A stretch of DNA of 64,000 nt from Madurella fahalii. Taxonomy: Eukaryota > Ascomycota > Sordariomycetes > Sordariales. The position numbers and the translations under genes are program-made. The stretch spans positions 744,001 to 808,000 of the forward strand of contig CM056878.1 in assembly GCA_029876055.1 (NCBI GenBank). Direction: 5' to 3'. Below the pieces are notes generated by a model. That model was not told the origin of the DNA. It saw nothing but the letters and a program-made list of their open reading frames with translations, and made no database searches. Shown in pieces: positions 33,671-45,023 of the stretch (position 1 is the first letter of the stretch; each line of letters starts with the position of its first letter).

Positions 33671-33751
33671 CCACAACAGCCACAACAGCCACAACAGCCA
33701 CAACAGCCACAACAGCCACAACAGCCACAACAGCCACAACAGCCACAACTG
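33671..33751. repeat. Nine tandem copies of a 9-bp unit
   Basis: CCACAACAG repeated nine times without change except in the last unit (CCACAACTG). It would encode QPQ/TTA-type repeats if translated, but it lies outside a convincing gene. All units keep CpA steps, so this patch has escaped the C-to-T decay seen nearby. Confidence 0.95.
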
Positions 33752-33770
33752 AGCCCACATATTCGAGCTG

Positions 33771-34524
33771 GTGATAGTCAATGTCGTTGTCGTTGTTGTT
33801 GTTGCGCTACGGCATATACGCAAATACGAGGCCCAGAGAGCAGAAGTACAGTCTAATTACCTGACAAACTATCCTTTGCTCATTACACCGTCTGGGAGTT
33901 CCTGGAATCAAGAAGAATACAGGAGGGACCCGCTCGCTTCTTCACAGTCGACAAGAACGCCGCAGAGTTGGGGTATTCGAATCTCATCTTCACTGCGGCT
34001 CTGGGAGTCAGGAGTATCAGCCCTGACTGTATCAGGGAAGACCCTTTTTTCAAAAAAGGCGGTTTCTCACAGAAGCCGTTCTTTTCGAAAAAGCCGGTTT
34101 TTTGGAAGAATTCGATTTTCTCACAGAAGCCGGTTTTTTCGAAGAATTCGGTTTTTTCGATTTCTTCGCAGAAGACTGTTTTTTCGAAGGGGGCTCACGC
34201 CTCGCTCAACTTATGCTTGACGGCGACCCTGACTTCTACTACATATTTTCCTCCGCTCTCCACGCACCGAAAGTTGCGAGTAGCAGGAAGGACTTGGAAC
34301 CCAATGATCCTGGGGATCCCAGGACACTACTGCTACACCTTCTGGACACAGCCAGACTACACTATCCCATCCTAAGACGAGGTGCAGCATGGACGCACAG
34401 TCAGGCGCCTAATCTCCAATACTACTACGAACACTACTCCTGCCCGATGTTTTGGATTTCGGAGGAAGACAAGGACGCAATGAGAGAATTCTTACACTAT
34501 ATGCCCCGGGGATTGACAAATTAA
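33771..34524 (+). other. Doubtful gene with a Phe/Glu-rich repeat
   Basis: Three plus-strand frames overlap (33771-34220, 33968-34375 and 34102-34524). The most protein-like is the last: FLTEAGFFEEFGFFDFFAED, then LAQLMLDGDPDFYYIF, a region ending MFWISEEDKDAMREFLHYM and a stop at 34522. The DNA at 34045-34195 is a degenerate repeat of TTTTTTCGAAGAATTCGG and AGAAGCCGG pieces, so frames upstream are unreliable. It may be a small unknown gene with an intron or a decayed gene. I recognise no domain. Confidence 0.3.
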
Positions 34525-35690
34525 TCAAGACTGGAACCACTACTTTAACTGGCAACGGCCACATACCTACAGACCTGTCAGAAGCACGGCACCTTTTATC
34601 CACGTGTGTGATGAGGTTGTATTGTGATGATTGTGTGTGAACTTGATTGTTCGTGGGTTTCTGGCAAAGCCAGAACTCCTCTTTTATAGACCTCTTTGCA
34701 TGAACCAACTATCAATACTGGCGGTTGGATTGCTGGCTGTGCAAGGCATTCTCACGCGAGCTGTCTAGAGTGTCTGGGTTCGACCCTTTTAACCTCGTGC
34801 CAAGACCCCTTCTTTCTGACAACTTATCCAAAGGGAAGGACTCACTCGACCACTACCCCCAATCTCGCCTCTTTGGGCTCCTTGCTGGGCAACCCCTCTC
34901 CTTCCTTCAGGGCAGTAGCCATGTTCTGGGCTCCTCGGCTAGAGTTGAAGATGTTCAATACGGGATTACATATCGCCGCCGCAGCAGCACCGCTTGCATT
35001 ACGAAAAGCCTGCCGGACCAAGAACCCCTCCCAACATCTAGTCTCGGTATCAGACAGGGTGCTATCGGATCTACAACAAGGAACTAATAGTAGAAATCCG
35101 GCCAATTTAGGGGGAAGCCCACCATATATTCAGGGACTTGCACCTCGATCTGCCCGTCGCTTCATTGACGTTTGCACTAGGGGGCCTAGCATGTACTCCT
35201 CCGCCGGCATATTAAATGTTAGCCGCGGTTACAAGGCCCACTCGCCATACCGCATCTAGCAGCACCCTTCAGGGCCGATCAACGCCACATCTCAGATGTA
35301 TTCTTTCTAGCACTTTCTACGGGCCAGTACTTCCTGGCCATAAATTCAGCAGTCTCTCCAACTTCTCGACACGATTTTGTGACCAAGCCTCTGGGCGCTG
35401 TAGAAAGCTGCGAAATGATTGGATACCTTGACCTTTGTGCCCTGTATTTTCAGTGGCTATACCGCTGAAGGAAAGAAGTGGGGCTTGTACCGAACTAACC
35501 TTTATTATACCGGAGGAGGAGTAGCTCGATTTAATTTGGCAGGAGCTGCGCGCGACGGGGAACAAATCACATCGAAGCGATTGAAAGTTGGGGCTGCAAG
35601 AAGTGGGGTAGAACCCCAAGCAAGAGCTGCCCAACGAACGGGTTGGAATCTCGGTGTTCCCGTTCTTAACACCGAGCACGACTGAGGGTC
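34525..35690. other. Unassigned region, possible decayed gene
   Basis: ATG at 34700 opens a short hydrophobic signal-like peptide (MNQLSILAVGLLAVQGILTR) that stops at TAG after 22 codons. The next 800 bp has fragments open in all frames but no domain I know. It may be a dead secreted-protein gene or the leader of the lipase/NACHT pseudogene. Confidence 0.3.
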
Positions 35691-35696
35691 AAGCAG

Positions 35697-38323
35697 GATG
35701 GCGACAAACAACATCCACCCCGACGTTGAAGCGTTCTCAGCCCTTGTGCCCCTGCATTCCCAAGACACATCAAAAGTTGGCAAGCCGCCGATGGCTGTGT
35801 ATGGCCCCGGGATCTCCTGCCCAAACACGTGCCTGACATTCGCGTCCACTCGTTTCGCTACAATGCATCAATCTACGGCACGACAAGCACAGCACGCATC
35901 AGGCAGCACGCTATGGACTTACTTTGCAAACTGCGCGATGGTCGGGAAGACGATGAGGCCGCCACGGTGCGACCCATCATCTTCATCGGCCACAGCCTGG
36001 GGGGAACCATCATCAAACAGGCGCTTCGGCTAGCCTGCAGCAGGCAGCAATATAAGCCCCTATTGCAGGCAAGCCGTGGGATTGCAAGTTCAGAAATCTT
36101 AACTCTCTGTGCCCAGCGAATGCTGAAAACGCTAACACGGTACTACTTGTAGATGTTCTTTGCAACCCCCCAGTGGAAAATGGATGACGCAGCGTGGCCC
36201 CTCTTTACTGAGCGTGTTCTGCGGCGCAATGCTCCAGGAGAGAACGTCAACCCGACCCACACAATGGTCCAACAGATCAGGCTTAACAGCTCAACACTCT
36301 CTAAAGTATCGGAGGACTTTAAAGCAGTCCAGAGGCAAATGAAGTTTGAGTCTTTTGTGGAGGATGATCCCATGGACGGTGTGAAGCATGTTGTAAGTTG
36401 ACCTGAATTGGCTTCCACAACTGCCTGGAAGCCTCTGGCGGCAATGCACTAACACTTTTTTTTTTTTTTTTTTTTCAGTTTGTCACACGAGATCAAGGGT
36501 TAATTCACGATATCGATAGGGAGAAGCATTCCTACATGTCGGGGGACCATCTTGAATTGTGCAAGTTTGGATATGCCGATGATGAGAAGTTCCGGCTAGT
36601 GTCGGCCGGCGTGAAACGGTTGATCGACAGTACGCCGAAGCCAATCGGTTCGTCAAGCCCACCAGTTGGCACATATCTACGGAGCAACAACCAAGCTAAC
36701 TGTACCCCCTCCTTCTTGACTACTGCTAGATGAACTCACCACAGAAGAGAGGAAGGCGCATTATTTCCCTTTGTTCTGAAGAGTTTCATTGTTATTCTCT
36801 GGACAAAGAGCCGACAGCGGGAACTTGCACCTGGATCCTTCAGCGAGCTGAGTTCAAAGACTGGCTATATGGCCAGCCAGGAAGGCACAAACTCTGGGTG
36901 CACAGTCAACCGGGTGTCGGCAAGAGCTTTCTAGCCAAGCACATTGATTGCCACCCTGTCTTCCAAGCCTCTCGAGACTATCCACTGTTTCTTGAGCAAC
37001 TCCACCCCAGGACGCGGTGATCTCGAATCCCTAATGCGAGCCACACTTCATCAAGCCTTGCATCTGGAACCAGGCATAATTCGAGATATCCTACCCGAGA
37101 TGTCCCAGCGTTTGCAACTGGGCCCAAAGATGTGGACTCGCGATTTGCTCCTAACGCACTGGCCAAACACAATGGCTAAAGTTGCCGCGCGTCACTCCCT
37201 GGCATTAATTGTAGATGGGCTGGATGAGCTCCGGGATGAGTGTAAGATGGGATGTCTTGACTGTCTCGGACAATTTGAGAAGAATCTTGTGAAATTGAAA
37301 CCCGAAAATCCCGAAATAGGTGACAACAGCGGACCAAAAACCCCGAGATTTCGTATCCTCTTACTGTCGCGGAAAGATCCGGAAGTTGAAACCCAACTCT
37401 CTGCATCCGGATTTAACCAGTACCTTGTCACACCTGAAGATACGGAAGAGGATATCAAGACAACCTTGAGAACGGGCCTGGGGAAGATATTGGGCTTTCT
37501 GGGAAAATCCGCCAAATCGTCCACTTCAGCACAGGAAGACGCATGTGCGATTACCGCAAATCGCTCGAGGGGCTGTTGCTCATGGGCGACTCAAATCGTG
37601 GAGTATCTGAGCCGGAGCCCCATGGCCGGGGAGACGAATGTGGTGTGGCTAGTGGGACAGCTGCCGCACGACGTGCAGGACCTTTATCGCCTCATCCTGC
37701 AAAGTCTTGTTAAAAAACGGCAAGACCCCGAACTGTTTGTACAAGTTCTTCGTTGGGCTCTGTTTCAGAACGTGCCATTGAAGAGTGCCGAGTTCAGCAT
37801 CGCTTACGCGTTGGGGATGATGATGAAGCCAGATTCGCGGAACTTGGAAGACGCTAAAACGTTTGATGTTCTCTTGCGGGACATTAGGCAGTTTGAGTAT
37901 TCCCTGGACGATAATGTAAAGATCAGGATGGAAGTGTTTTTCGGGCATGTTGTCAAGTTCCGGGATGAGCGGCTGGAGCTAGCGCACCGGTGTCTCCGGT
38001 CAATTTTGTTGACAGATGGAGGAGAGCTCGGCGGTGGTTTGGGCCTCAAACTGAGTGAAAGGGCCTCACACTCAATCCTCGCAGACATCTGCATTGCATA
38101 CCTCAACATGGCCTACTTTGACAATTCTGGGGCAGCGCCGACATCTAACACGATGGACGTCTGGGAATCGAAGGTTCGGAGGAGAATCCAGAGCCACGCT
38201 TTCGTTCGCTACGCGGCTCTCAACTGGCACAAACACATGGAAAGAGCTGGTCTCTCTTGGCCACGTGCCAACGCCAAGGCTTCCCTTGACAGGATGAAGA
38301 GGCTGGTGGATGGAAGCACATAG
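35697..38323 (+). pseudogene. NLR-type gene: SesB-like lipase then NACHT ATPase (frameshifted)
   Basis: N-terminal alpha/beta-hydrolase of the SesB type: VWPRDLLPKHVPDIRVHSF, then IIFIGHSLGGTIIKQAL with nucleophile motif GHSLGG (about 35985-36010), FFATPQ, and a C-terminal part ending DHLELCKFGYADDEKFRLV. A NACHT domain follows, with P-loop HSQPGVGKSFLAKH at about 36900-36945 and LALIVDGLDEL (Walker B) at about 37200. Introns: 36084-36152 (GC-AG type), 36393-36478 (with a T22 tract) and about 36651-36729. The frame is broken three times: near 35760, near 36775, and by one extra base near 36955 (CACCCTG). So it is a pseudogene or holds assembly errors. No C-terminal repeat domain was found before the stop at 38321. 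Such proteins act in fungal non-self recognition and cell death. Confidence 0.8.
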
Positions 38324-38935
38324 CATGCAAAATCCTGGGCCGAAGTTTGGTGGTTTTGCACTAACGTTAGTGGGACCAACAGTGGAATACCCTTCTGACC
38401 CTTCTGCGTGCCCCGCGAGCTGGATACCCATGCACGACTCGATACAAACTCATGCTTCGCCCAGCAAGAAATCTTCGGCAATCATTGTTTCCGTCCCGGA
38501 GAATACGCAGGATGCCCCCAAGACCTACATGACAGGTGACAATACTCCCCAGACAGTGGGTGGAAAGCAGCGTCCCACACCAGAAAGGCGGGACACTCCT
38601 TTGGAGCCGCCGAGCAGAGAGCCCTCTCAGAACCTCTTCCGCAAGAGCTAGAGAGGACATTACAAGACGAGGTCCAAGAGCTGGAGAGGATATTACAGAC
38701 CAGGTCCAAGAGCTAGAGAGGACATTACAAGACGAGGTCCCGTTAATGGGGGAGGTGCCAAAAGAGTCATCTGTAAGAGAGCGACTACCAAAAGACTTGG
38801 TTCTGTCAGGGCCAAATGACCAAGGTCCTCCTCCTATGGATGCAGTACCAGACATCCAAAAAATGCCAATCCTAGAGACCGCTGAAAAGCCATCAAGTCA
38901 ACAGACGGAAGAGATCCACCATTGATGGGCACACT
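38324..38935 (+). other. Downstream tail with coiled-coil repeats
   Basis: After the NACHT stop, plus-strand frames continue with low-complexity sequence. At 38643-38740 there are three copies of a 33-bp unit (the second lacks one base) encoding QELERTLQDEV heptad-like repeats, followed by an open frame to 38935 (EIHH). The missing base puts the copies in different frames. It may be the broken C-terminal part of the NACHT gene or a separate dead gene. Confidence 0.4.
38643..38740 (+). repeat. 33-bp tandem repeat, three copies
   Basis: Unit AAGAGCTAGAGAGGACATTA plus 13 more bases ending GAGGTCC. Copies start at 38643, 38676 and 38708, and the middle copy is 32 bp. Confidence 0.85.
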
Positions 38936-39796
38936 GCCTCTCATTGGCGGGCTTGTGCGAGCTTGGCGCGCATTTTCCGCGCAATCCCATTCGTTAGACT
39001 CTAGCCTGTTCTTACAAGATACATCTGGGAGTAGCGTCTCCAGAACGGTACCAAGAGCTGCCGTTTTAGCTGCATCCGTTATGGCGACCTAACCCTAACC
39101 CTGGAATTACAAAATAATCTTGTCCTAAGGTCCGTGGGTCTTTCCAGCGTCAGATGCATCCCATTTTCCGGAACTCATCATCCCATTTCCTGGGCACTAG
39201 GGCTCCCAAATTCGGCATACTTTGCACCTACGACTAGGACACATTGGAAAACTCGGGATCCCGTCCGCTTTCCCTTAGATAAGCTTGTGAGGGCCAGACT
39301 AGTAGTTGGGTCGGTGACGACCAGCGAATCCCTGGTGTTGTATGTTTTTTTTTTCTGCCCCTAATTCATCCCCGTACGTTTCTCCTTTCTGTCACAACCA
39401 CCAAAGCAGCCCCAACTTGCAAGATTGCATTGCGGTAGTGTGCGCTCCCCTTGCCAGAGCAGATTCTACCGTTTTCGGTTTCACCCAGTGCTCCACTTGG
39501 CCGTGATCTCGGCTATCAACAAGTGCGTATGACGTCACAATCTGTACCTTGGCGAAGAATATCTCGGGGGCCAAGGGAGGAAAGAAACCTTTCGAATACA
39601 CTACATCTGCACAGCCCATCCAGTGACAAACGCCAGCTCAGGCAGGGGGCACAATGGTTTGCCTTTTGACGGTCTAGAGCCCAGTCCAGGGAATGGGCGT
39701 TGCGGGAAGCGGGGTAGATTGCCCTACCTTATAAGGCGACCTATCCTCCCGTTCCTCCAACAGCTCCTCACTACGGCTGGTGCTCACACTAGCAAG
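38936..39796. other. Intergenic, with a short telomere-like motif
   Basis: No gene is supported. CCTAACCCTAACCC occurs at 39090-39103, matching just over two fungal telomere units. Confidence 0.5.
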
Positions 39797-39882
39797 TCTT
39801 CCGTAGTATAGTGGTCAGTATGTGAGCTTGTCACCCAGAACTGACATCGCTCGAGACCCGGGTTCAATTCCCGGCGGGAGAG
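39797..39882 (+). tRNA. tRNA-Asp (GTC) with a 14-nt intron
   Basis: Acceptor strand TCTTCCG (39797-39803) pairs with CGGGAGA (39875-39881), followed by discriminator G39882. The D-arm region is TAGTATAGTGGTCAGTAT. Anticodon stem TGAGC (39823-39827) pairs with GCTCG (39849-39853) with one G-U. The loop TTGTCA...C holds anticodon GTC at 39830-39832. The 14 nt 39834-39847 sit after position 37, the canonical place for nuclear tRNA introns. The T-arm is CCGGG TTCAATT CCCGG. The acceptor has one G-U pair (T4 against G). It decodes GAC/GAT. Confidence 0.9.
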
Positions 39883-40249
39883 ATTTTTGCCACTTTTGGC
39901 AATTACAATCGCCGGATTATTTCCCTTTTTATCTCTCGAGTCCCGTTTCCGCTCTCCACTTACCTACCAGCTTCCCGCCTTTTTTCTTGCCCGTTTGTCC
40001 CCAGAATCTAACCCAACTTTACATCAGTCAGTTATTCAGATGTTATACAACACCTGTGACAAGTTGTCGTATACAGTTCATGCCATAACGCGAACGGTAC
40101 AGTAATCAAGTCATTGAGTTGATCTACTAGTCGAGCATCCGAGATGGCCAGAAACTACAGATCCCAGCAGAAAAATATTCCAAATCCATCCCTAGTACGC
40201 CCTAACCACTCTCAATATTTCACACTTACACACACATTATACGCCTCCT
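39883..40249. other. Intergenic between tRNA and GTPase gene
   Basis: A T-rich run right after the tRNA (39884-39887 and 39920-39930) could end RNA polymerase III transcription. Nothing else is visible. Confidence 0.5.
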
Positions 40250-41897
40250 TCAGTTCAGCGGCAATATAGTCAACCCGCACGGCAGCACCATATCATCGGG
40301 CCCCTTGTCGTTCACAAAACTCAGCGAAATCTCCTGCAGCTCCGAGTCGTCCTCGACGACGATGGCCCTCGACGCGCCGTGGTGGTGCGCCGCCTCGAAC
40401 TTGTCGGCGTTCCGGATCGCGCGCACGATGAGATCGGCTATCTCCTTGCGCAGCGAGCACGTCGTGAAGACGGTGCTCGCCTCGACCGTCTCGAGCACCT
40501 CCCTCTTCTCCCGCCCCAGCCGGACCGTCTCGAGCTCGCGCGCCATCGCCCGCTGCGTGAGCTCGCTCGGCGCCCCCGGGGCGTCTTGGTGCGGCCACTG
40601 CGCGCCGGCCAGGCGGTGCAGGAAGAGCACCACGCCCGCGAGGGCCTGCGCGAGGAGGACGGCGCGCTCGTGCGGGCTGAGGTTCAGCAGGATGGTGCCC
40701 GACTCGGTGCCGCTTCGGCCGAGGCACTCGGCGAGGAGGGGCTTCTGGGACGAGTCAAAGGTTTCGTCGAGGACGCGGGGGAGGAGCGCGGCGTCGGCGA
40801 GGACGGCGGCCGGGTCGCGCATGTTGAAGAGCTGCACCGCCTTGGAGAAGAAGTTGGGGAGGATATCCCGCATGTCGACGCCGTGCATCTTGCGGGCGTG
40901 ACCCGTGTCGACTTCGAAGTAGCTCGCTGCCGTGTCGGCGCAGACTAGTTTGGGGATTCAGGGTCAGGTTTATGCGCTGCCGCTGTGACCGGGAGGGGAG
41001 CGATCCGAACTCACATTGGGTGGATATTGCGGCAGAGTTCCTCTGCGCTGCCGCAAAGGCAAACTTAACGCTGCTGTGCTGCAGGCCGGCGAGTGTGACC
41101 CCGGCGAGCTCCTCGAAGCTCCTCGTATCGTCTTCGCTGTCGCCGCTCGAGACGCAGACGCGTTGGATGGTCTCGTTCAGAACGTCATCCCACTTCTTGC
41201 CGATTTGCTTCTCAAACTTCTTCGACGACAAGTCTCGGAGTATGTGCGACACAGCAACCTTTGACAGACCCTGCTCCTGGGCGTCCCGCGACCAGTCGAG
41301 CTTGACTTTGCTCACGAATTCATCGTACTTGGTGAAGACGAGGACCAGGGGGACGTGCGGCGCGAACGAGCCCAGACCGTTGAAGAAGCGCTTTTCAACT
41401 TCTCCCACGGGTCTCTGCTCCTCGCTCGCGACGCAGTACCATATGCAGTGTATACGATCTTCCTGCTTCGTCGAGGGAGTAGAACGCGAGACGAGGAAGC
41501 CGTGCACTCGGTCGTAGACGCGCTCGTCGTCGGCCCAGAAGTTGGGGGATGTGTGAATCGCCAGGCGCTCGTTCTGGCCCTGCAAGTCGAGTTCCGTCTC
41601 AATTCCCTGGCTCCCGCTGAAGGCAGCGTCAACTAATTTCTGTGCGCCCATTACCGACATCAGCATGAGTGCATTAGACGACTGCCGCAGACCAGGGTCC
41701 AGGGTTCAAGGGTCACGCCCAACACCACCGCCGCCACCACCTGCGCATGCGCATACCTTTGGAAGGTCAACACCAAAGATCTTGCTAAAGAGCTCCTGCT
41801 TGGTCGATTCGGGGTTTCCCAGCACCAAGATCCGGAATTTAGGGCATGCAGCCAAGAATTCGGAGGGCGGGCCCGTGGGACCCTTGGTATCAGCCAT
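40250..41897 (-). CDS. P-loop GTPase-like protein
   Basis: Three exons: 41897-41757, 41639-41015 and 40944-40250, summing to 1461 nt (486 residues). Introns are 117 and 70 nt (donors GTATGC and GTGAGT, acceptors ACAG and CTAG). The start MADTKGPTGPP was chosen as the Met closest to the domain; an in-frame Met at 41981 would add 28 residues. G1 is degenerate: FRILVLGNPESTKQELFSKI (GxxxxTKQ rather than GxxxxGKS). HTSPNF stands at the usual DxxG place, and LVLVFTKYDEFV carries G4 (TKxD). The C-terminal third is helical. The GC content of exon 3 is high, unlike the transposon half. This family of fungal G-domain proteins has no established role. The odd P-loop leaves true GTP hydrolysis open. The gene is intact. 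Confidence 0.78.
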
Positions 41898-43462
41898 TTG
41901 GTGCACAGCTATCCAGGTGTGGTTCAGTTGCGATTCTTTGGTCAGTAGGTGCCACTTCGATATGGGGTTCCCGTCATGCACGACTTCCGCATGTCTGTGG
42001 AGGTCTGGCGCAGTTTTTATTGTGTTTATCTCTCAAACGGAAGTGTGGTGGTGTGGTGGTCTGATGACGCCACACGGATGTAAGGGTCATACCACACGGT
42101 TCGCCTCAAAAAGAGCGCGGCGGGCATGTCGCGATTGGATCGATGAGGCCTCAGGCCCAAAGCGCGGGAAAGCCCGAGTGGTCCGAGTTTGTGCCCAAAT
42201 GCGCGCGCGGCCCGGAGGCAGTGTACTTGGCCGCGGTTGTTTATTTTTTGCCGCTTGTGTGGTAGTACAATTCGCCACCCGTATTCCCATACCTCACACG
42301 CAGATCGTCAACACGGTCGGTATGCAGACCAGAGGTGTCGCCATACGAGAGAGGCCTTTGGGCTACTATTTTATCCCCTACGGGAAGTGCCCGTCTCGTC
42401 GAATCAAGTTCCGAGGGGTTCTCGCGGTATTAAGGCAGGAGTTTGGGCAAGGAAATACCGTCTGGTAGCTTATACGCCTGGACTTTGAACCCAGGTTACC
42501 GGGAATCATGATCCATCTGACAAGCTACTAGTACAAACCCATAATACCAATGACTGTTATCGCATCGAACCCAAGCCTCATTCCTTAGAAGCTGCATTAT
42601 TTTTCTCTGCCGGTATTGCAGTACAGCGTTCTAGGCCCATCCCATAGGAGGACACTCTACAGTTCTGGACGTTCTGGCCCGTCGCCATACTTTGTGGAGT
42701 CAGCATCGTCCTTAGCGTGATCCAGGTTGCTCTGCAGGGGCATCCAAATAACCTTGAAATTGAGGAAAGTATAATAAACCCTGTCCGACATTCTGCTGAT
42801 GGGCCTGAGTGAAGCGGCCGGCAATGAACGTTGTGCGCCGACGGCATGGTTGTGTATATTCAAATATACGCTACATGGCACTTGGGCCTTGTCCAGTCAC
42901 TAACGATCATCCTAGACACGTTGTCATTATATTCCGGAGTCTCTGCCTTGGAATGGAACAGAGTCCCTGCATACTAGATATATGATATATGTACCGTGTG
43001 TCATAGTAGGTCCCGCTTGACTCTAAAGGTATTCTAGGCCATTTGGTGCTAGGCAATCTCGATCTTGCGGTTTTCTGGTTGGCCTTCTGGGGAAACGGGC
43101 ATGGGTGGTGTGGACTTATCACTCGGAATTTCTGACCAAGGTAAACGAGCAGGAAGCTCTCGGTCAAGAATACATGTCACCTACCTATTTCCTAGCTGAT
43201 TTTTTTTTTTGGCTTTTTTTTAGCTACTATATATGTCCAGCTGCAAGGGTTAGGATGATGAGGCATTTCGGTACCTTGCCTGTGGCTCTCGATTACAATG
43301 GTCTTTGCACACCGGATGTCACCCTTCACGTGCAGAAGCGGGGAAAGCTCTCGACAACCGTCGGTAGTTTTATATCGTACCTGCAAATGACACGAGCGAC
43401 CATAACCTTTAGTTTCCCTTCCCTATTGCGCTGTACCTTTGCCGTACGTCCATCACCAAACC
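41898..43462. other. Intergenic, 1.6 kb
   Basis: Short open runs on both strands (for example 42578-42881 minus and 43105-43509 plus) have no domain and contradict each other. At 42465-42515 a stem with loop CTTTGAA recalls the anticodon arm of tRNA-Gln, but no full cloverleaf forms. Confidence 0.45.
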
Positions 43463-43942
43463 ATGTCCGTTACCCACACAGTTCTCTTTCAATTCAAGGC
43501 GGACGCTAAACCGGAAGATGTGAAAGCGGTATGGATCTACTTCCACCCGTGACACAAGGTCTCGCAACTCGAGGTACGAAAGGAACTGAGTGTTTATCTA
43601 GGCTTGCGATCGTTTCCTAGCGCTCAAGGAAACGTGCTTGCACCCAACTTCCAACAGCATCTACATCAAGTCCCTGAAGGGAGGAAAAGACAATTCGCCC
43701 GAAGGGCTTCAGGTGGGTAAATAGATAGCTACTGCTATAGTGAGTCCCGTTAGTTCTTGGCTAATCCAGCTTGTCTGTCTAAAAAGAACGGCGCCACGCA
43801 TGGGTTTGTGGTCGAATTCGATTCAGTCGAGGACAGAGACTATTACGTCTCGACAGACCCCACTCATCAAGCATTCGTCAAGAGTATTGGTGATCTAGTA
43901 GAGAAGGCGATTGTCGTAGATTTTGTCGACGGCGTCTACTAG
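43463..43942 (+). CDS. Stress-responsive A/B-barrel (Dabb) domain protein
   Basis: Three exons: 43463-43528, 43602-43712 and 43787-43942, summing to 333 nt (110 residues). Introns are 73 and 74 nt (GTATGG...TAG and GTGGGT...AAG). The protein begins MSVTHTVLFQFKADAKPEDV, the first strand and helix of the ferredoxin-like barrel. CDRFLALKETCLHPTSNSIY and IKSLKGGKDNSPEGLQ follow, and it ends THGFVVEFDSVEDRDYYV...HQAFVKS...VVDFVDGVY. Length and order match stand-alone Dabb proteins (about 100-110 residues), dimeric barrels of mostly unknown role in fungi. The exon joins restore the family sequence exactly, so the gene appears intact. The intron 2 acceptor AAAAAG is unusual. Confidence 0.85.
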
Positions 43943-45023
43943 AAAGTTATTGGGTTTACTGTGGGCGCCGGGATATCGAGACAAGGGGTTGAAGAGCTGG
44001 ATGTGGTCAGAATATTGCATTTCCCTTCTCCATATTTCCGTATTTCCACAAGCCAGCCACGGTTCAGCAATTTCACCGACCACGGACGGGATTGGGATAG
44101 TCAACTTTGCGCGACTTCAACATGCTAGAACTCAAAGATTGCCTTACGTCTGAGTCATTGAATCTTCCACCTAGCACCAATCTCCAAGATTGACTTTTCC
44201 CTTACCAGAGCCCCGTCCCTAAATGCGATTGTTCCTTTGAAAATCTCCCTAATTTTCCCAGAGCGCAATCGCGTTGCAAGACCGAGCCCGAGTTTCGCCA
44301 CTTCCCAGCTTCCCATTACGCAAGACCCATAATGAGACGGGATGTAATGAGTATATCGTAACTTCAACAGAATTATACTGAACATTTGTATGCTGACGTC
44401 AGATCCCATTTAAATTAATATTTGATACACATAATTATGCTCATTATATCCAGCATTACTCCGCCGAATATCTGCAGACATCAGGTCGGCCTTTCGTGCA
44501 TTCTTATTCCTACGACGCACCCCCTAGTAGACATCCTTATCTGAACGAAAGACGAAGACCCTTCGTGTCCCGGCGATAGAGATTGAGAATTGAATCCTCA
44601 TGCCGTAGTGTGGCGGGCACCAAGGTCCAGGTCAGCTCGCACATACAAGATTGAGATTGCTACGGAGGTAGCAAGAACTAGATGACAGGTGACGGCGTGC
44701 GCCAGAAATCAAGTGCCAGAACAGAGACATGTGACATGAGCAAAGGCATATTTGATAACCATAAACATAGGACATAACCGTAAGGACAGGAACGGGGAAT
44801 CAGGGAATCCCCTGACATATAGCCCTGATGAAAGGCGAGGTGATTGACCGTGCGAACGGACGATGTTGGAGCGGTAAGGGAAAGAACGGGGGAGGACACC
44901 CTTTAGGCCAGGCAGCCGGTCGCGCGGATGCCGTTTCCGGGGTTGAATTTGGGGATGTCAAGATGTAAAGGTGTGCATTTGCCGCGGGATCAAAAGGGTT
45001 CTTCTCATTGCGCCAAGCGCGGC
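43943..45023. other. Intergenic, 1.1 kb
   Basis: No gene is supported. There is a short minus-strand open run at 44155-44409 and another at 44678-44899, both without recognisable features. Confidence 0.45.

Noticed and set aside
33671..33751. Possible CRISPR-like array
   Set aside because: Units are contiguous 9-mers without spacers, and the genome is fungal.
39090..39103. Telomere or telomeric seam
   Set aside because: Only just over two CCCTAA units with ordinary genes on both sides. At most an interstitial trace.
40305..40948. Two plus-strand frames of 189 and 198 codons
   Set aside because: They overlap exon 3 of the minus-strand GTPase gene, and GC-rich coding sequence opens the other frames.
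42465..42515. tRNA-Gln(TTG)-like arm
   Set aside because: A stem with loop CTTTGAA exists, but there are no matching acceptor, D or T arms.
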